This document shows, piece by piece, positions 1-7,946 of a DNA stretch of 10,349 nt. This stretch comes from Cephalothrix spiralis. Taxonomy: Eukaryota > Nemertea > Palaeonemertea > Archinemertea > Cephalotrichidae. Positions within the stretch are counted from its first letter, which is position 1. Each line of letters starts with the position of its first letter. Below the pieces are notes generated by a model. It did no database searches and was not told the DNA's origin. It was given only the letters and a program-made list of their open reading frames with translations. The stretch covers positions 1-10,349 of the forward strand of contig JAUCNG010407916.1 in the NCBI GenBank assembly GCA_032353305.1. Direction: 5' to 3'. Made by a program: the position numbers and the translations under genes.

Positions 1-146
1 TACAGCCACGTGGGTTTGTTTATAACTTCGAACCCAGAATGCTTTGCGCGCCCACTTCCTAGTCGAACTGGCTTATTTTTTTAAATGGTGCTTTTAAAGC
101 TAATATAAGTAATAATAATACTGGTCAAAAACATGATTAAAAGCCT

Positions 147-270
147 AAAAATGGTACAAAATAAAGGAGGAAAAAATTGGCAAGAAACTGACAAAAAGTA
201 GTTTTTGGTCAAAAATGTACCCACGCACCCAGCATACAGGTATGCCAATTTTTTCCATGACCCTCCCTGA
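147..270 (+). repeat. Dispersed repeat, copy 1 (inverted partner at 4896-5029)
   Basis: The segment running from AAAGGAGGAAAAAATT through AGCATACAGGTATGCCAATT to TCCATGACCCTCCCTG is found again, diverged, as the reverse complement at 4896-5029. Shared blocks in order are AAAGGAGGA, TTTTTGGTCAAAAA (TTTTTTGACC in the partner), ACCCA..CACCC(C)AGCATA, a TATGC block and TCCATGACCC.CCCTG. No coding content is seen. The family is not recognised; it is probably a short non-autonomous transposon. Confidence 0.7.
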
Positions 271-460
271 AAAGACCATAATTTATAATTGTCACCTTGC
301 TACAGAAGTGGGGAATACCAATGGGCTAAAATAAATATTAAATATTTATTTATTGTATTGCTCAAGTCTCTATGACAATTTAAATCATCATTGACGTCAA
401 TCGAATAATAAATTATCATATAATTCATTAAGATAAATTTTAGCAATGGTTCATTTCTAT

Positions 461-515
461 ATGTGTTTACCAAGGGTCCATGTTTTTTGATCACGTACCC
501 TTGGTTTACACACAT
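461..515. repeat. Imperfect hairpin, arms 17-19 bp
   Basis: The left arm at 461-477 (ATGTGTTTACCAAGGGT) pairs with 497-515 (ACCCTTGGTTTACACACAT). A two-base bulge and one mismatch interrupt the pairing, and the loop is about 19 nt. It may be the core of an older inverted-repeat element, since flanking sequence shows weak further symmetry. Confidence 0.55.
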
Positions 516-729
516 GGTTTGTTATATACAATGTAAATTATTTTCGATTTAAAATTTTATGATCCTTAAAAATCTTTAATAACTTCCAACACACTTGATT
601 AAACTTAATTTTTACTTAAACGAAGACCGTCATGGTTAAAAATAACTTTTCCTTGATTTTAATAATTATGGTTTGGGTGGAGCTAGACCTAAGTTTGCAC
701 CATGTTTAATATAAAATACATTTCAAAGT

Positions 730-817
730 GTTAACGCTGCATGGGGTCGTTAATTACAATAAAAAAATCTTTTGGTAAAATACCTAAATATTTTCAAATG
801 ACGTCATAACTGATCTA
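730..817 (+). repeat. Direct repeat, copy 1 of 2
   Basis: The repeat begins GTTAACGCTGCATGGGGTCG, continues with ACAATAAAAAAA and TTTTCAAAT, and ends GTCATAACTGATCTA. The same blocks in the same order occur at 905-980. A TGACGTCA palindrome lies at 799-806 in this copy. The family is not recognised. Confidence 0.75.
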
Positions 818-904
818 GTTTGATAGACAAAACGTATATTGCTCTTTGCTAAAACTCTGTAACGAAATGTGATATTTCTCTTTTCTAGTCATGCATGTCA
901 ATAT

Positions 905-980
905 GTTAACACTGCATGGGGTCGTTTTTACAATAAAAAAACACTTTTGACAGTTTTCAAATAATGTCATAACTGATCTA
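905..980 (+). repeat. Direct repeat, copy 2 of 2
   Basis: This is a shorter, diverged copy of 730-817. It begins GTTAACACTGCATGGGGTCG and ends GTCATAACTGATCTA. The TGACGTCA of copy 1 reads TAATGTCA here. The copies start 175 bp apart, which suggests local duplication or two insertions of one family. Confidence 0.75.
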
Positions 981-1463
981 CATTTATTGTTATCAGTTAA
1001 TAACATCTATCTATCTATTGAACGAGGAAACCTTAAAATGTACTTTAACTGAGATGCCTTATATACATAATTTTTTTAAGATATGAAATATGGCCCATCC
1101 TTCTAAAATCTCAAATTATTATAATTCTCATCAAATTTAAATAAAATAGTATTGGTTCAAATTTGTTCTCGTCTCAGCTCGAGATTTTATCATTATAGTT
1201 TTGAGACATTTTGCAAGGGTGAGTGTATAAAATGAAAAAACCTAATTGATTTGAGTTTCTTAAATGAGTGATATGAGTTAAATTATAGACCTATGGATGA
1301 TTGGCAGTAATTCAAAATTGTCTTTAACTATGGACTTGACTAGAAAACCGAATATTATTATAATGTTGCCAGAAAATCTTATTAAATATTGCCAATAATT
1401 CTCATAAAATTGAAATGTCTAAAACGACTGTGAGGCTTGAACTTGTTTTCTCTGTAATTTCAG

Positions 1464-1599
1464 ATATCGAACAACAAAAGACATTAGTTTACCATTCCGA
1501 GTGATTCCATTAGTTCGAGAAGTACAAAGAAGTAAGATGGAGTGCAAAGTTGTCGTGAAATCGAACTTCAAGCCTTCCCTGTTGGCCCAGAAAGTTGAG
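1464..1599 (+). CDS. AP2M1: AP2M1 internal coding exon (residues ~277-321)
   Basis: This 136 nt exon follows a pyrimidine-rich acceptor (1442-1463, ending TTTCAG) and stops at GAG|GTACTT. The first base completes a codon from the missing upstream exon, expected to be Arg (xxA). Then 45 codons read [17 protein letters not shown]..., continuing through [13 protein letters not shown]. Nearly every position agrees with animal AP-2 mu. The variable stretch is QRSKMEC, where vertebrates have a slightly different hydrophilic linker. The exon encodes beta-strands of the mu homology domain. The donor GTACTT is weaker than the consensus GTAAGT. Confidence 0.96.
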
Positions 1600-1694
1600 G
1601 TACTTGTATTTTCAAAATGTGTTGGTCGTGTTCCAATTTTCCTAGCAGTTGGTTGATCTTGTTTGTTGAAATTTTCCCTTTACAACAAAAATAC

Positions 1695-1819
1695 TTCATG
1701 GGTCGAGAGCCATGAAAAGAGTTACGCAACGAGTATTTTCTATATTGCCCGAGTCGCAGACGAGGGCAATATTGAAAATAACGACTGTCAGTGACTTTTT
1801 ATGGCTCGAGACCCATGAA
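1695..1819. mobile_element. Hairpin MITE-like element, 125 bp
   Basis: The outer arms TTCATGGGTCGAGAGCCAT (1695-1713) and its near-complement (1801-1819) pair, apart from a central GAG/CTC difference. The inner arms at 1734-1750 and 1764-1780 pair over 17 bp with one mismatch around a 13 nt loop. The whole element folds back on itself. No transposase and no clear target-site duplication are seen. It is probably a non-autonomous foldback element of unknown superfamily. Confidence 0.7.
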
Positions 1820-1825
1820 TTATTA

Positions 1826-1876
1826 CTTGTATCGTACGAATGACCAACAGATATCAATGAATAAGTACGATACAAG
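1826..1876. repeat. Perfect 12 bp inverted repeat, 27 nt loop
   Basis: CTTGTATCGTAC at 1826-1837 is exactly complementary to 1865-1876. It sits seven bases after the 125 bp hairpin element, so it may belong to a composite structure with it. Confidence 0.6.
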
Positions 1877-2220
1877 AGGCTACTGGCCATGGTTAAACTG
1901 GATAGTCAGAGAATAACGAATTTGGTCTTAATTAAAGTCGGGGCATTTGTCAAAAAATTGGTCAGGTAGTCTTGTAAAGCATGATTAGAATTGCTTGTGT
2001 TGCAAGTTTTATACATAAAATCGCAGAGCTTTCTTGGGCTTTGCCCCTAATTTGGCCCCTATTTTACTTGAAATGAACAGATTTTACTTGGAAATCCGGG
2101 AAACGTCCAGGAACCAGAAAACGGAAAAGAGCACCTGTTTATCTCACTGTGCTTGTCAAAAAATCGAAGAGTCTATCGAGTGACCACGCGCCTGGAAAAC
2201 ACTGAAAACTATTTTATATG

Positions 2221-2343
2221 ATATTACTTCATGATTTAGTCGTTTGGTTCTGATTCCATTACGAGAATTTGCACGAGACTGCGAGGTCGAGTGCAAATTC
2301 GAGTAATTAAATTCGAACCTATCGACTACTCATAAAGTAATAT
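2221..2343 (+). mobile_element. Hairpin MITE family A, copy 1
   Basis: The terminal arms ATATTACTT...AAGTAATAT enclose imperfect arms carrying TAGTCG.TTGGTTC. An inner pair GAATTTGCAC (2265-2274) and GTGCAAATTC (2291-2300) closes the hairpin. A same-orientation copy lies at 3500-3616. Similarity continues past the palindrome to about 2377 (ACAATGTG, then AACTGAGCA), so the repeat unit may be longer than the hairpin. It has no coding capacity. Confidence 0.8.
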
Positions 2344-2456
2344 TTATTATTACAATGTGTCATATAAACTGAGCACTCATGGGGTAGCGTGGAATACGGA
2401 ATGATTTAAGAAGGATGACATAAATTGAACCGATTACAGTGTAAATAAAGTCGTGG

Positions 2457-2637
2457 AATTTTCAAATTTTGTTGAAAGTCGGGGAAAATATTCCTGGGGA
2501 TTATTTAACGACATATTATTTGTCGCGAAAGACTTGTTTATGATACTTATCTATTTCTAGAATGATAAGTTTATCTTGCGCAATTGGGCAGGGAACGTTT
2601 TTAAATTGCGAAAAACTGTCACCCTGTTAGCTTAACT
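2457..2637 (+). repeat. Diverged relative of the CAGGG-ended element at 7754-7946
   Basis: Blocks shared in order with 7780-7946 are ATTTTCAAATTT, a GTC..G..AAAATAT block, GGATTATTTA, ATTATTTGT, AAAGACTTG and a terminal CACCCTG. The left CAGGG terminus is not seen, so this copy looks truncated or rearranged. GGGCAGGG at 2586-2593 may be an internal or displaced terminus. Confidence 0.5.
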
Positions 2638-2936
2638 GAAAAAAGAATATTGCTTTTAAAATAGAAATTCATTCAATCGCTATATTACAGAAAGCTATCT
2701 ATTCATGAATATTCTTAGAATTTTAGCTTGTATATATTTTAATGTTGATGTTGCAAAACTTTCTCCTTCCTGATACAATAAAAAGCCTGTACAAATATTT
2801 TTGGTTGAATAAGTCAATAAGCTATATACGACAACAATTCATAGAATTTAAAAAAAATAATGATAATACGGTAAATGTCTATTCTCTGCATGACTCACAT
2901 TTTCAAATGCGAGTTTTCATGATTATGTTTCATTAT

Positions 2937-3060
2937 GTTTTCATGATTATCTATGTTAATCATGTATCAAAACATATAAGGCAACATATTAGTACATTAT
3001 ATGCCTTATATGTTGCCTTATATGTTTTGATACATGATTAACATAGATAATCATGAAAAC
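2937..3060. repeat. Perfect long palindrome: 53 bp arms, 18 bp spacer
   Basis: The arms at 2937-2989 and 3008-3060 are exactly complementary by base-by-base reading. They begin GTTTTCATGATTATCTATG. The spacer at 2990-3007 is AT-rich. The first 14 bases of the left arm also occur at 2913-2926, 24 bases upstream. The 12-mer GCCTTATATGTT is repeated in tandem at 3003-3026. The absence of any mismatch implies a recent origin or ongoing arm-to-arm correction. It could be a young foldback element or a template-switch product. A transcript of the intron would form a long stem. Confidence 0.93.
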
Positions 3061-3164
3061 TCTGGGACAAATTTGTTGAAAATACAAAATAACTATAGGT
3101 CTACTTTTAATTAAAGGTTCTCATAAAATTTATGGCAATGAATCAGTTATGAATGGCATAACAC

Positions 3165-3196
3165 AAATCAGGAATGTATAAATAAATTCCTGATTT
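3165..3196. repeat. Perfect 11 bp hairpin, 10 nt loop
   Basis: AAATCAGGAAT (3165-3175) pairs with ATTCCTGATTT (3186-3196). No known function; it lies in AT-rich intron sequence. Confidence 0.55.
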
Positions 3197-3499
3197 AATA
3201 ATAGCTATGTACTTAATAAAAATAAAAACTGTGCAAATAACAACTTATTTTCTGTTAACCTTTCTGTGTTTTGATGATTCAAGTGTCCTAAATTCTCATA
3301 AAGCCTTTTACCAAAAATTCTTAATAATAAAATAGAAAATTCAGGCAAAAATATAATAAAAATATGAAACTGGGAAAGTGAAATTCGCTACGAGGCCTGC
3401 CAAACAGGCATTGAACATGTCTAACCTTTTACTTCTCTAGGCGACTATAGAGGAGCTGTTAAACTGAATCTGATGTTATGTTTTAAAAAGCATTACATA

Positions 3500-3616
3500 A
3501 TATTACTTTATGAGTAGTCGGTTGGTTCGAAGTTGATTACGAGAATTTGCACTAGAATGTTGATTGCAAATTCGAGTATTCAAATCTAAACCAACCGACT
3601 ACTCATTAAGTAATAT
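3500..3616 (+). mobile_element. Hairpin MITE family A, copy 2
   Basis: The 28 bp terminal arms (3500-3527 and 3589-3616) pair with one mismatch, reading ATATTACTTTATGAGTAGTC then GGTTGGTT. The inner arms GAATTTGCA (3543-3551) and TGCAAATTC (3565-3573) also pair. The arms are cleaner than in copy 1 at 2221-2343, so this copy is probably younger or closer to the family consensus. The shared tail runs to about 3648. Confidence 0.82.
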
Positions 3617-3743
3617 TTATTTTTACAATGTGCCATAAACTGAGCATTCGCTGGGACCATAGCAATCCAATCAAATTACTGGGATCAGTCACGTGATTTC
3701 CCATTCTGGTCTAAAGTGTATTAATATTTTCTATTTCTGTTAG

Positions 3744-3842
<99 letters not shown>

Positions 3843-3936
3843 TGAGTAGTGTTAATTATTTCATTTCCTATGAACTTGGTGTTTAGTGTTTACTCGACAC
3901 GGTTCTATATTCACCGGTAAAAGTCCCTTCTTTTTT

Positions 3937-4414
3937 GACCAGTTAAACCCTTTGTTGGTTTTGATCCATGATGTTCCGGCAAAATGTCAAAATCGCGGGT
4001 TGCACAGTTTTCTAGAAATGCGCATGCGCGCTCGAGTTTTAGAGTCGCACATGCGCAAAATTGACAGCGGATTCCGGTAAAATAGGGCCATGTTTATATC
4101 TGTCCGTAATACAAATATATGACGTTAAATAAGCCGTTACAGAGTTATTAACAAATTAAATCAGCTTGACGTCATAGTCATGGATTCGTTAATAACTCTA
4201 TAACGGCGGATTTACGTCATTTAGAAACGGACATATAGAAACGTGCCCCTAATTTACCGGAATCCGCTGTCATTTTAGCGATTTGAGCATTCGCCACCCT
4301 AAAACTCGACCGCGCATGCGCATTTCTTGAAAATTGTGCCATCTGCGATTTTGAAATTTTCAGGAAATGATTCCGGTCATGGTGGATCAAAATCACCAAA
4401 CGGGTTTACCGGTC
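3937..4414. mobile_element. Large foldback (MITE-like) element, 478 bp
   Basis: The two arms, about 216 and 227 bp (3937-4152 and 4188-4414), are imperfectly complementary along their entire length around a 35 nt loop. Termini read GACC(A/G)GT(T)AAACCC. Well-conserved blocks are TTTTGATCCA, TCAAAATCGC, AAATGCGCATGCGCG, TCGAGTTTTAG, GACAGCGGATTCCGGTAAA and the innermost 20 bp pair (4133-4152 with 4188-4207, one mismatch). CCGGTAAA recurs, including a stray copy just outside at 3914-3921. No transposase and no clear target duplication are present. The superfamily is not recognised. Confidence 0.85.
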
Positions 4415-4662
4415 AATATTAAGAAGCACTTTTATCGGCGAATATATAATATTACCAAGAGATCAGTCAATTCATACCGCTACTCAGGTTTTTTGAATAT
4501 TTCGGAAATTCCGCCGTAGTAAAGTGTAGTAGCGTACAAACACTTGTGGTAATTTGTTATCTATTATTATTGTCTACATAGTTGCACGAGAAAATATTTT
4601 TATGTTCGTCCCGTTTCTGATTTATGACAAAAATATTATATACGATATTTTGCTATAGGAAA

Positions 4663-4846
4663 TTTCCATTCACAACTATTTTCAGTCACTCGAAAAACAA
4701 AGTGACTCGGCAAAATCGGTTTCCACGTATTAAAACCCAACGGAATTTTCCATTGTCACGGGCTACCGTGTAATGATTGCTAATATATAATATCCATGTT
4801 ATGTTATTTTGACTGTAACATATCTTTATCGAGTTAAATAAAAATT
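4663..4846 (+). repeat. ~190 bp direct repeat, copy 1
   Basis: The repeat begins TTTCCATTCACAACT. It contains a GAAAAACA..GTGACTC.GCAAAA block and CTACCGTGT.ATGAT, and ends in ATCTTTATC.GGTTAAA-like sequence. The same order is seen at 5068-5267. Similarity may extend upstream, since TTTTGAATATT..CGGAA occurs near 4491 and near 5031. Confidence 0.75.
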
Positions 4847-4895
4847 AAAAAAGACTATATATCGTAAGCAATAATTTTAAAACAATCGATTTCGA

Positions 4896-5029
4896 CAGGG
4901 TGGGGTCATGGACAAAATTTGCATATGCCTATGCTGGGGTGTTTGGGTGCCTTTAATAGTAGGTCAAAAAACAATTTTTTTCACTTAAAAAAAAATCCTC
5001 CTTTGATTAATTATTTTTGGACTGGCCCA
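4896..5029 (-). repeat. Dispersed repeat, inverted copy of 147-270
   Basis: Read on the - strand it carries AAAGGAGGA, TTTTTTGACC, CACCCCAGCATA, an interrupted TATGC block and TCCATGACCCCACCCTG, in the same order as 147-270. It lies between the two copies of the roughly 190 bp repeat. The + strand end CAGGGTGGGG resembles hAT-type termini, but the opposite end shows no matching inverted terminus. Confidence 0.7.
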
Positions 5030-5067
5030 TTTTGAATATTGTCGGAATTTATCGTTGAATATTTCGA

Positions 5068-5267
5068 TTTCCATTCACAACTGTACGCCATGCATGCAGT
5101 ACCTCGAAATTTAGAAAAACAGTGTGACTCAGCAAAACCTACATGTACATTAACATGATAAACATTTTTGTTCATTTTGATATACTGCTACCGTGTCATG
5201 ATATTATGTTTTAAGTAACGTATTATGTTTAAGTAACGTATTATCTTTATCTGGTTAAAAGAAAATT
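5068..5267 (+). repeat. ~190 bp direct repeat, copy 2, with an internal 18-19 bp tandem repeat
   Basis: This copy shares with 4663-4846 the blocks TTTCCATTCACAACT, GAAAAACA.GTGACTC.GCAAAA, CTACCGTGT.ATGAT and ATCTTTATC. It also has a local duplication: TATTATGTTTTAAGTAACG (5202-5220) is followed by a near-identical unit at 5221-5238 and the start of a third. The tandem explains part of the extra length. Confidence 0.75.
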
Positions 5268-5386
5268 TGTAAAGCTATTTTGAAATAACAAAATAGGTAA
5301 AGGTGTAAGTTTAAAGAATCTGATTTTAAATGGGGCTATAGATCACATCAAGCGTACATAAGACATAAGTGTATTACTCAAGCAAC

Positions 5387-5547
5387 CATGATCGTTGTAT
5401 TTAGGCTACATCTGTTGAACCAATGTCTGACGAGTACTTCAGTTCATCCGGCCAGGTTCAACATATGGCTAGCTTAATAATTCGAATGAACCGATGATAA
5501 AAACTTAGCTGCGATTGGCTCAAATATTACTAAATACAACAATCATG
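5387..5547. mobile_element. Short TIR element, 161 bp
   Basis: The 18 bp terminal repeats CATGATCGTTGTATTTAG (5387-5404) and its complement (5530-5547) differ at one base. Interior symmetry is weak (GTTCATC.GG against CCGATGATAA, and GA.CCAAT against ATTGGCTC), so this is an older foldback. CATGCTGTATTTAG immediately downstream partly repeats the terminus. No coding capacity. Confidence 0.7.
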
Positions 5548-5984
5548 CTGTATTTAGTATACCCTAAGAATCTAACACTTGTTAGTTATCCACACTTGAT
5601 CACATGCAATAATCTTAATAGTGCATGTATTATCATGTGTTTCCTTTTTTAAAAAAACAAATTATGAATTTTTAAAAATACACAAATGTAAAAAAATAAT
5701 TATTTGCAGTTGACATGTACAATTTTCGGCACACCTACCGAAAAACCTTTTATGGCTATTGGGCCTGGGTCATTCTACACCAAATCTCCCAAAAGAAATT
5801 TGACACCCGACCCCCAGCGATTTTATTGAAATTTTGTACATAGGCTAACGTTGGCTGGAAAAGACGATTTTCAAAATTTCAACTCGGACAGCAATGTGAA
5901 CTTCAAATGCATTTTCTATACATTTGTGAAAGTCTTGCATAATGATAAATGCGCATTTCAATGATCCATCAATTTATTTTTCAG

Positions 5985-6096
5985 AATTAAGAGAATGGCT
6001 GGAATGAAAGAATGTCAACTCAGTGCTGAAATCGAACTCCTAAGTACCAATGATAAGAAGAAGTGGACACGTCCTCCAATTTCAATGAGCTTCGAG
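5985..6096 (+). CDS. AP2M1: AP2M1 internal coding exon (residues ~354-391)
   Basis: This 112 nt exon follows the acceptor TTTATTTTTCAG and ends at GAG|GTTTGT. Its first base completes the split AAA (Lys, ~K354). The following 37 codons begin [19 protein letters not shown] and end PPISMSFE. Lys ~356 of the basic patch is present. The motif [12 protein letters not shown] matches animal AP-2 mu, and AP-1 mu is clearly different here. The donor GTTTGT is weak, but no other site preserves the frame into the last exon. Confidence 0.96.
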
Positions 6097-6216
6097 GTTT
6101 GTAGATTAAGGTCCCTCTTCGCAGGGAAAGGGGTGCAATAATATTTACCCATCATACGATTATTAATATCCTTAACTCTACGACCGAAAAAACGCATAAA
6201 ATATACCACACGGCTT

Positions 6217-6465
6217 ACGGATAGGCGGTTTTAGTCACACTTGAGTGCCCAAAACAATTGTTTGCGGGATTTGCCCTCTGATTAAGCATGCGCAGTCGAG
6301 GTTAATGGTTGCGCAACCTTAAAACTCAACCGCGCTTGCGCATATCTCGAAAACGACAAGATAACTTTTTTTCTTATTGCGCGTGCTTAATAAGCATACA
6401 TCACAGGACAAATCCCGCGAACGGTTTTTCTGGGCACTCTAGTGAGACTTAAACCGCCTATCCGT
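6217..6465. mobile_element. Foldback MITE-like element, 249 bp
   Basis: The 35 bp terminal arms (6217-6251 and 6431-6465) begin ACGGATAGGCGGTTT and pair with three mismatches. GCGGGATTTG follows in each arm. An inner foldback is centred on the perfect palindrome GGTTGCGCAACC (6307-6318). The right half contains an extra block of roughly 60 bases with a second ATTAAGCACGCGC copy. The core shares 30 of 34 bases with the foldback at 3937-4414. No transposase or clear target duplication is seen. Confidence 0.83.
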
Positions 6466-6713
6466 CAATCGTGAATCTTAATAAATTCTGATTAAAAGAA
6501 TCGTGAACGGTGATATTTGGGTTTTTTTTGTAATTTTTGCATAGTTTCGGGGGAAAACCCATTAATCTCTTGAAATTTTAAAATTGGCCCAAATTGTCAT
6601 GGCAAATTGAATAATGGGTAAAACCTCGAAATGCCATAGTCTTTCGATTGAATTGACGTCCGGGGCAAAATATATGCCACGACTTATTATTGAGGCCCTG
6701 GAATGATAGGTAC

Positions 6714-6802
6714 TCGTCGCAACTTCGTCGCATGTTTTCGGCCCGTCGTCGCGAAAAAAGCCCCCAAAATGGGCCTCGTCGCGTTCGTCAGCGATTCGTC
6801 GC
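6714..6802 (+). repeat. CpG-rich TCGTCGC cluster
   Basis: TCGTCGC occurs at 6714, 6725, 6746, 6776 and 6796, with related TCGTCA nearby. This sits in a locally GC- and CpG-rich patch within an AT-rich intron. The overlapping open frames on both strands follow from the composition and show no protein family. It may be a degenerate tandem repeat or the GC-rich part of an unrecognised element. Confidence 0.5.
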
Positions 6803-7338
6803 TCCATCATATTGCGGCCGGAAATCGGAAAGGTTTGAAAAGTCTGGAAAATTTATTAAAAAAATAACTATGCACCAAAATGATATTAAAAATGATCTCT
6901 TCCCTCGTTGGGATCCTCACAAACGCCTTTAAACGAGACCACGTAGTACTGTACTAATCAAACTTGGTAATTTTCTATTTATGGAAATACGACACACCCT
7001 TCTTGTCCATTTGTCCAATGATTGTTTCTTAATAGATTAACCGTCCCGAGGCATGAAATCTTCGTTAAGCTGTATAAATTTTGTTTTTGAATTTTGTAGC
7101 TTCATTATAGAAGTTGAACAAGTTTTGTTCGTAATTCTAAGAAATTATTGTTCATGATATGTGAGTTCGGGACTAAATCGATATCTATTAATAGAAATTG
7201 GAATTTCCATTCTGTAATTCAATTTGATTTTCTGAATCGCGACCATTAACGTGTAAGCTGCAGTCGGGTGTACACGTTTATTTGGATACGTTCCTCAGAA
7301 ATACAACTGTAAACTTATAGGTATGAATTAACTCTTGA

Positions 7339-7494
<156 letters not shown>

Positions 7495-7753
7495 TAAAAC
7501 AAATTCTAGGACATGCCCAATTGTTAGAAATAATGTCATATCATTCATCTATACCGTGTTCATATAGCTAATGAGTAATAGATATTCAAAAATTAATGTG
7601 ATATAGTACATGTATAATTTTAGAAAATTTCCCATCCATGTTCATAATATTTATGAAAATATGATTCTTCTTTGCTGGATTTTCAAGTTATCACTGGTCA
7701 CAAGCTAGAAACGTTGGTAAATTAGGACACATATATTTAAAACACTGGTTGTT

Positions 7754-7946
7754 CTAGGCAGGGTGAAAACAGTTTTGCTATTTTCAAATTTAATTCGTCA
7801 GAAAAATATGTTATTGAGGATTATTTATGATAAGTAACTCGCCGCGACAAATTATTTGTTGTCAAAAGACTTGTCACGACAATTTATTTGAAATGAAAAA
7901 TACTTTGTCATGACAAATATTTTTCATGATTGGCCACCCTGTCTAG
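7754..7946. mobile_element. hAT-like MITE, 193 bp
   Basis: The ends CTAGGCAGGGTG (7754-7765) and CACCCTGTCTAG (7935-7946) are inverted with one mismatch. CAGGG termini are common in hAT elements. TCTAG is found directly on both outer sides of the CAGGG ends, a possible short target duplication, although hAT normally makes 8 bp. The interior has repeated GACAA and TTGTC motifs and a palindrome at 7893-7927 centred on TTTGTCATGACAAA. A diverged relative is at 2457-2637. Confidence 0.65.

Larger units (their letters stand above)
1..1463 (+). other. 3' end of an AP2M1 intron; no gene seen
   Basis: No upstream AP2M1 exon (the segment before YRTTKD) could be found here, so this stretch is taken as the end of a longer intron in phase 2. 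It holds the dispersed repeat at 147-270, hairpins at 330-350 and 461-515, a diverged direct repeat pair at 730-817 and 905-980, and a short CTAT run near 1005-1018. It ends in a good polypyrimidine tract and AG at 1442-1463. Confidence 0.8.
1600..3743 (+). other. AP2M1 intron, phase 0, 2144 bp
   Basis: The intron is bounded by GTACTT and TTCTGTTAG. It has no coding content and is rich in foldback repeats, which are listed separately. It contains two same-orientation copies of one hairpin MITE family and an exceptionally clean long palindrome. The 99-codon open frame overlapping the palindrome has no recognisable protein features. Confidence 0.93.

Noticed and set aside
1-1463. Possible upstream AP2M1 exon
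   Set aside because: I looked for the conserved segment preceding YRTTKD (ending in an acidic GEFELM-like motif) and found no match beside an acceptor/donor pair, so the exon must lie further upstream.
2742-3041. 99-codon + strand open frame
   Set aside because: It runs through AT-rich intron and into the palindrome, has no recognisable domain and uses low-complexity composition. The intron it lies in is firmly bounded by AP2M1 exons.
2221-3616. CRISPR-like array from recurring inverted repeats
   Set aside because: The repeats are few, irregularly spaced and diverged, and the context is an animal intron.
3886-4399. Short open frames on both strands (3886-4080 and 4217-4399)
   Set aside because: They are mirror images of each other produced by the arms of the foldback element at 3937-4414, not genes.
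6562-6932. Overlapping 80-82 codon open frames on both strands
   Set aside because: They coincide with the TCGTCGC-rich patch, which lacks stop codons because of its composition. The arginine-rich product resembles no transposase or other family I know.
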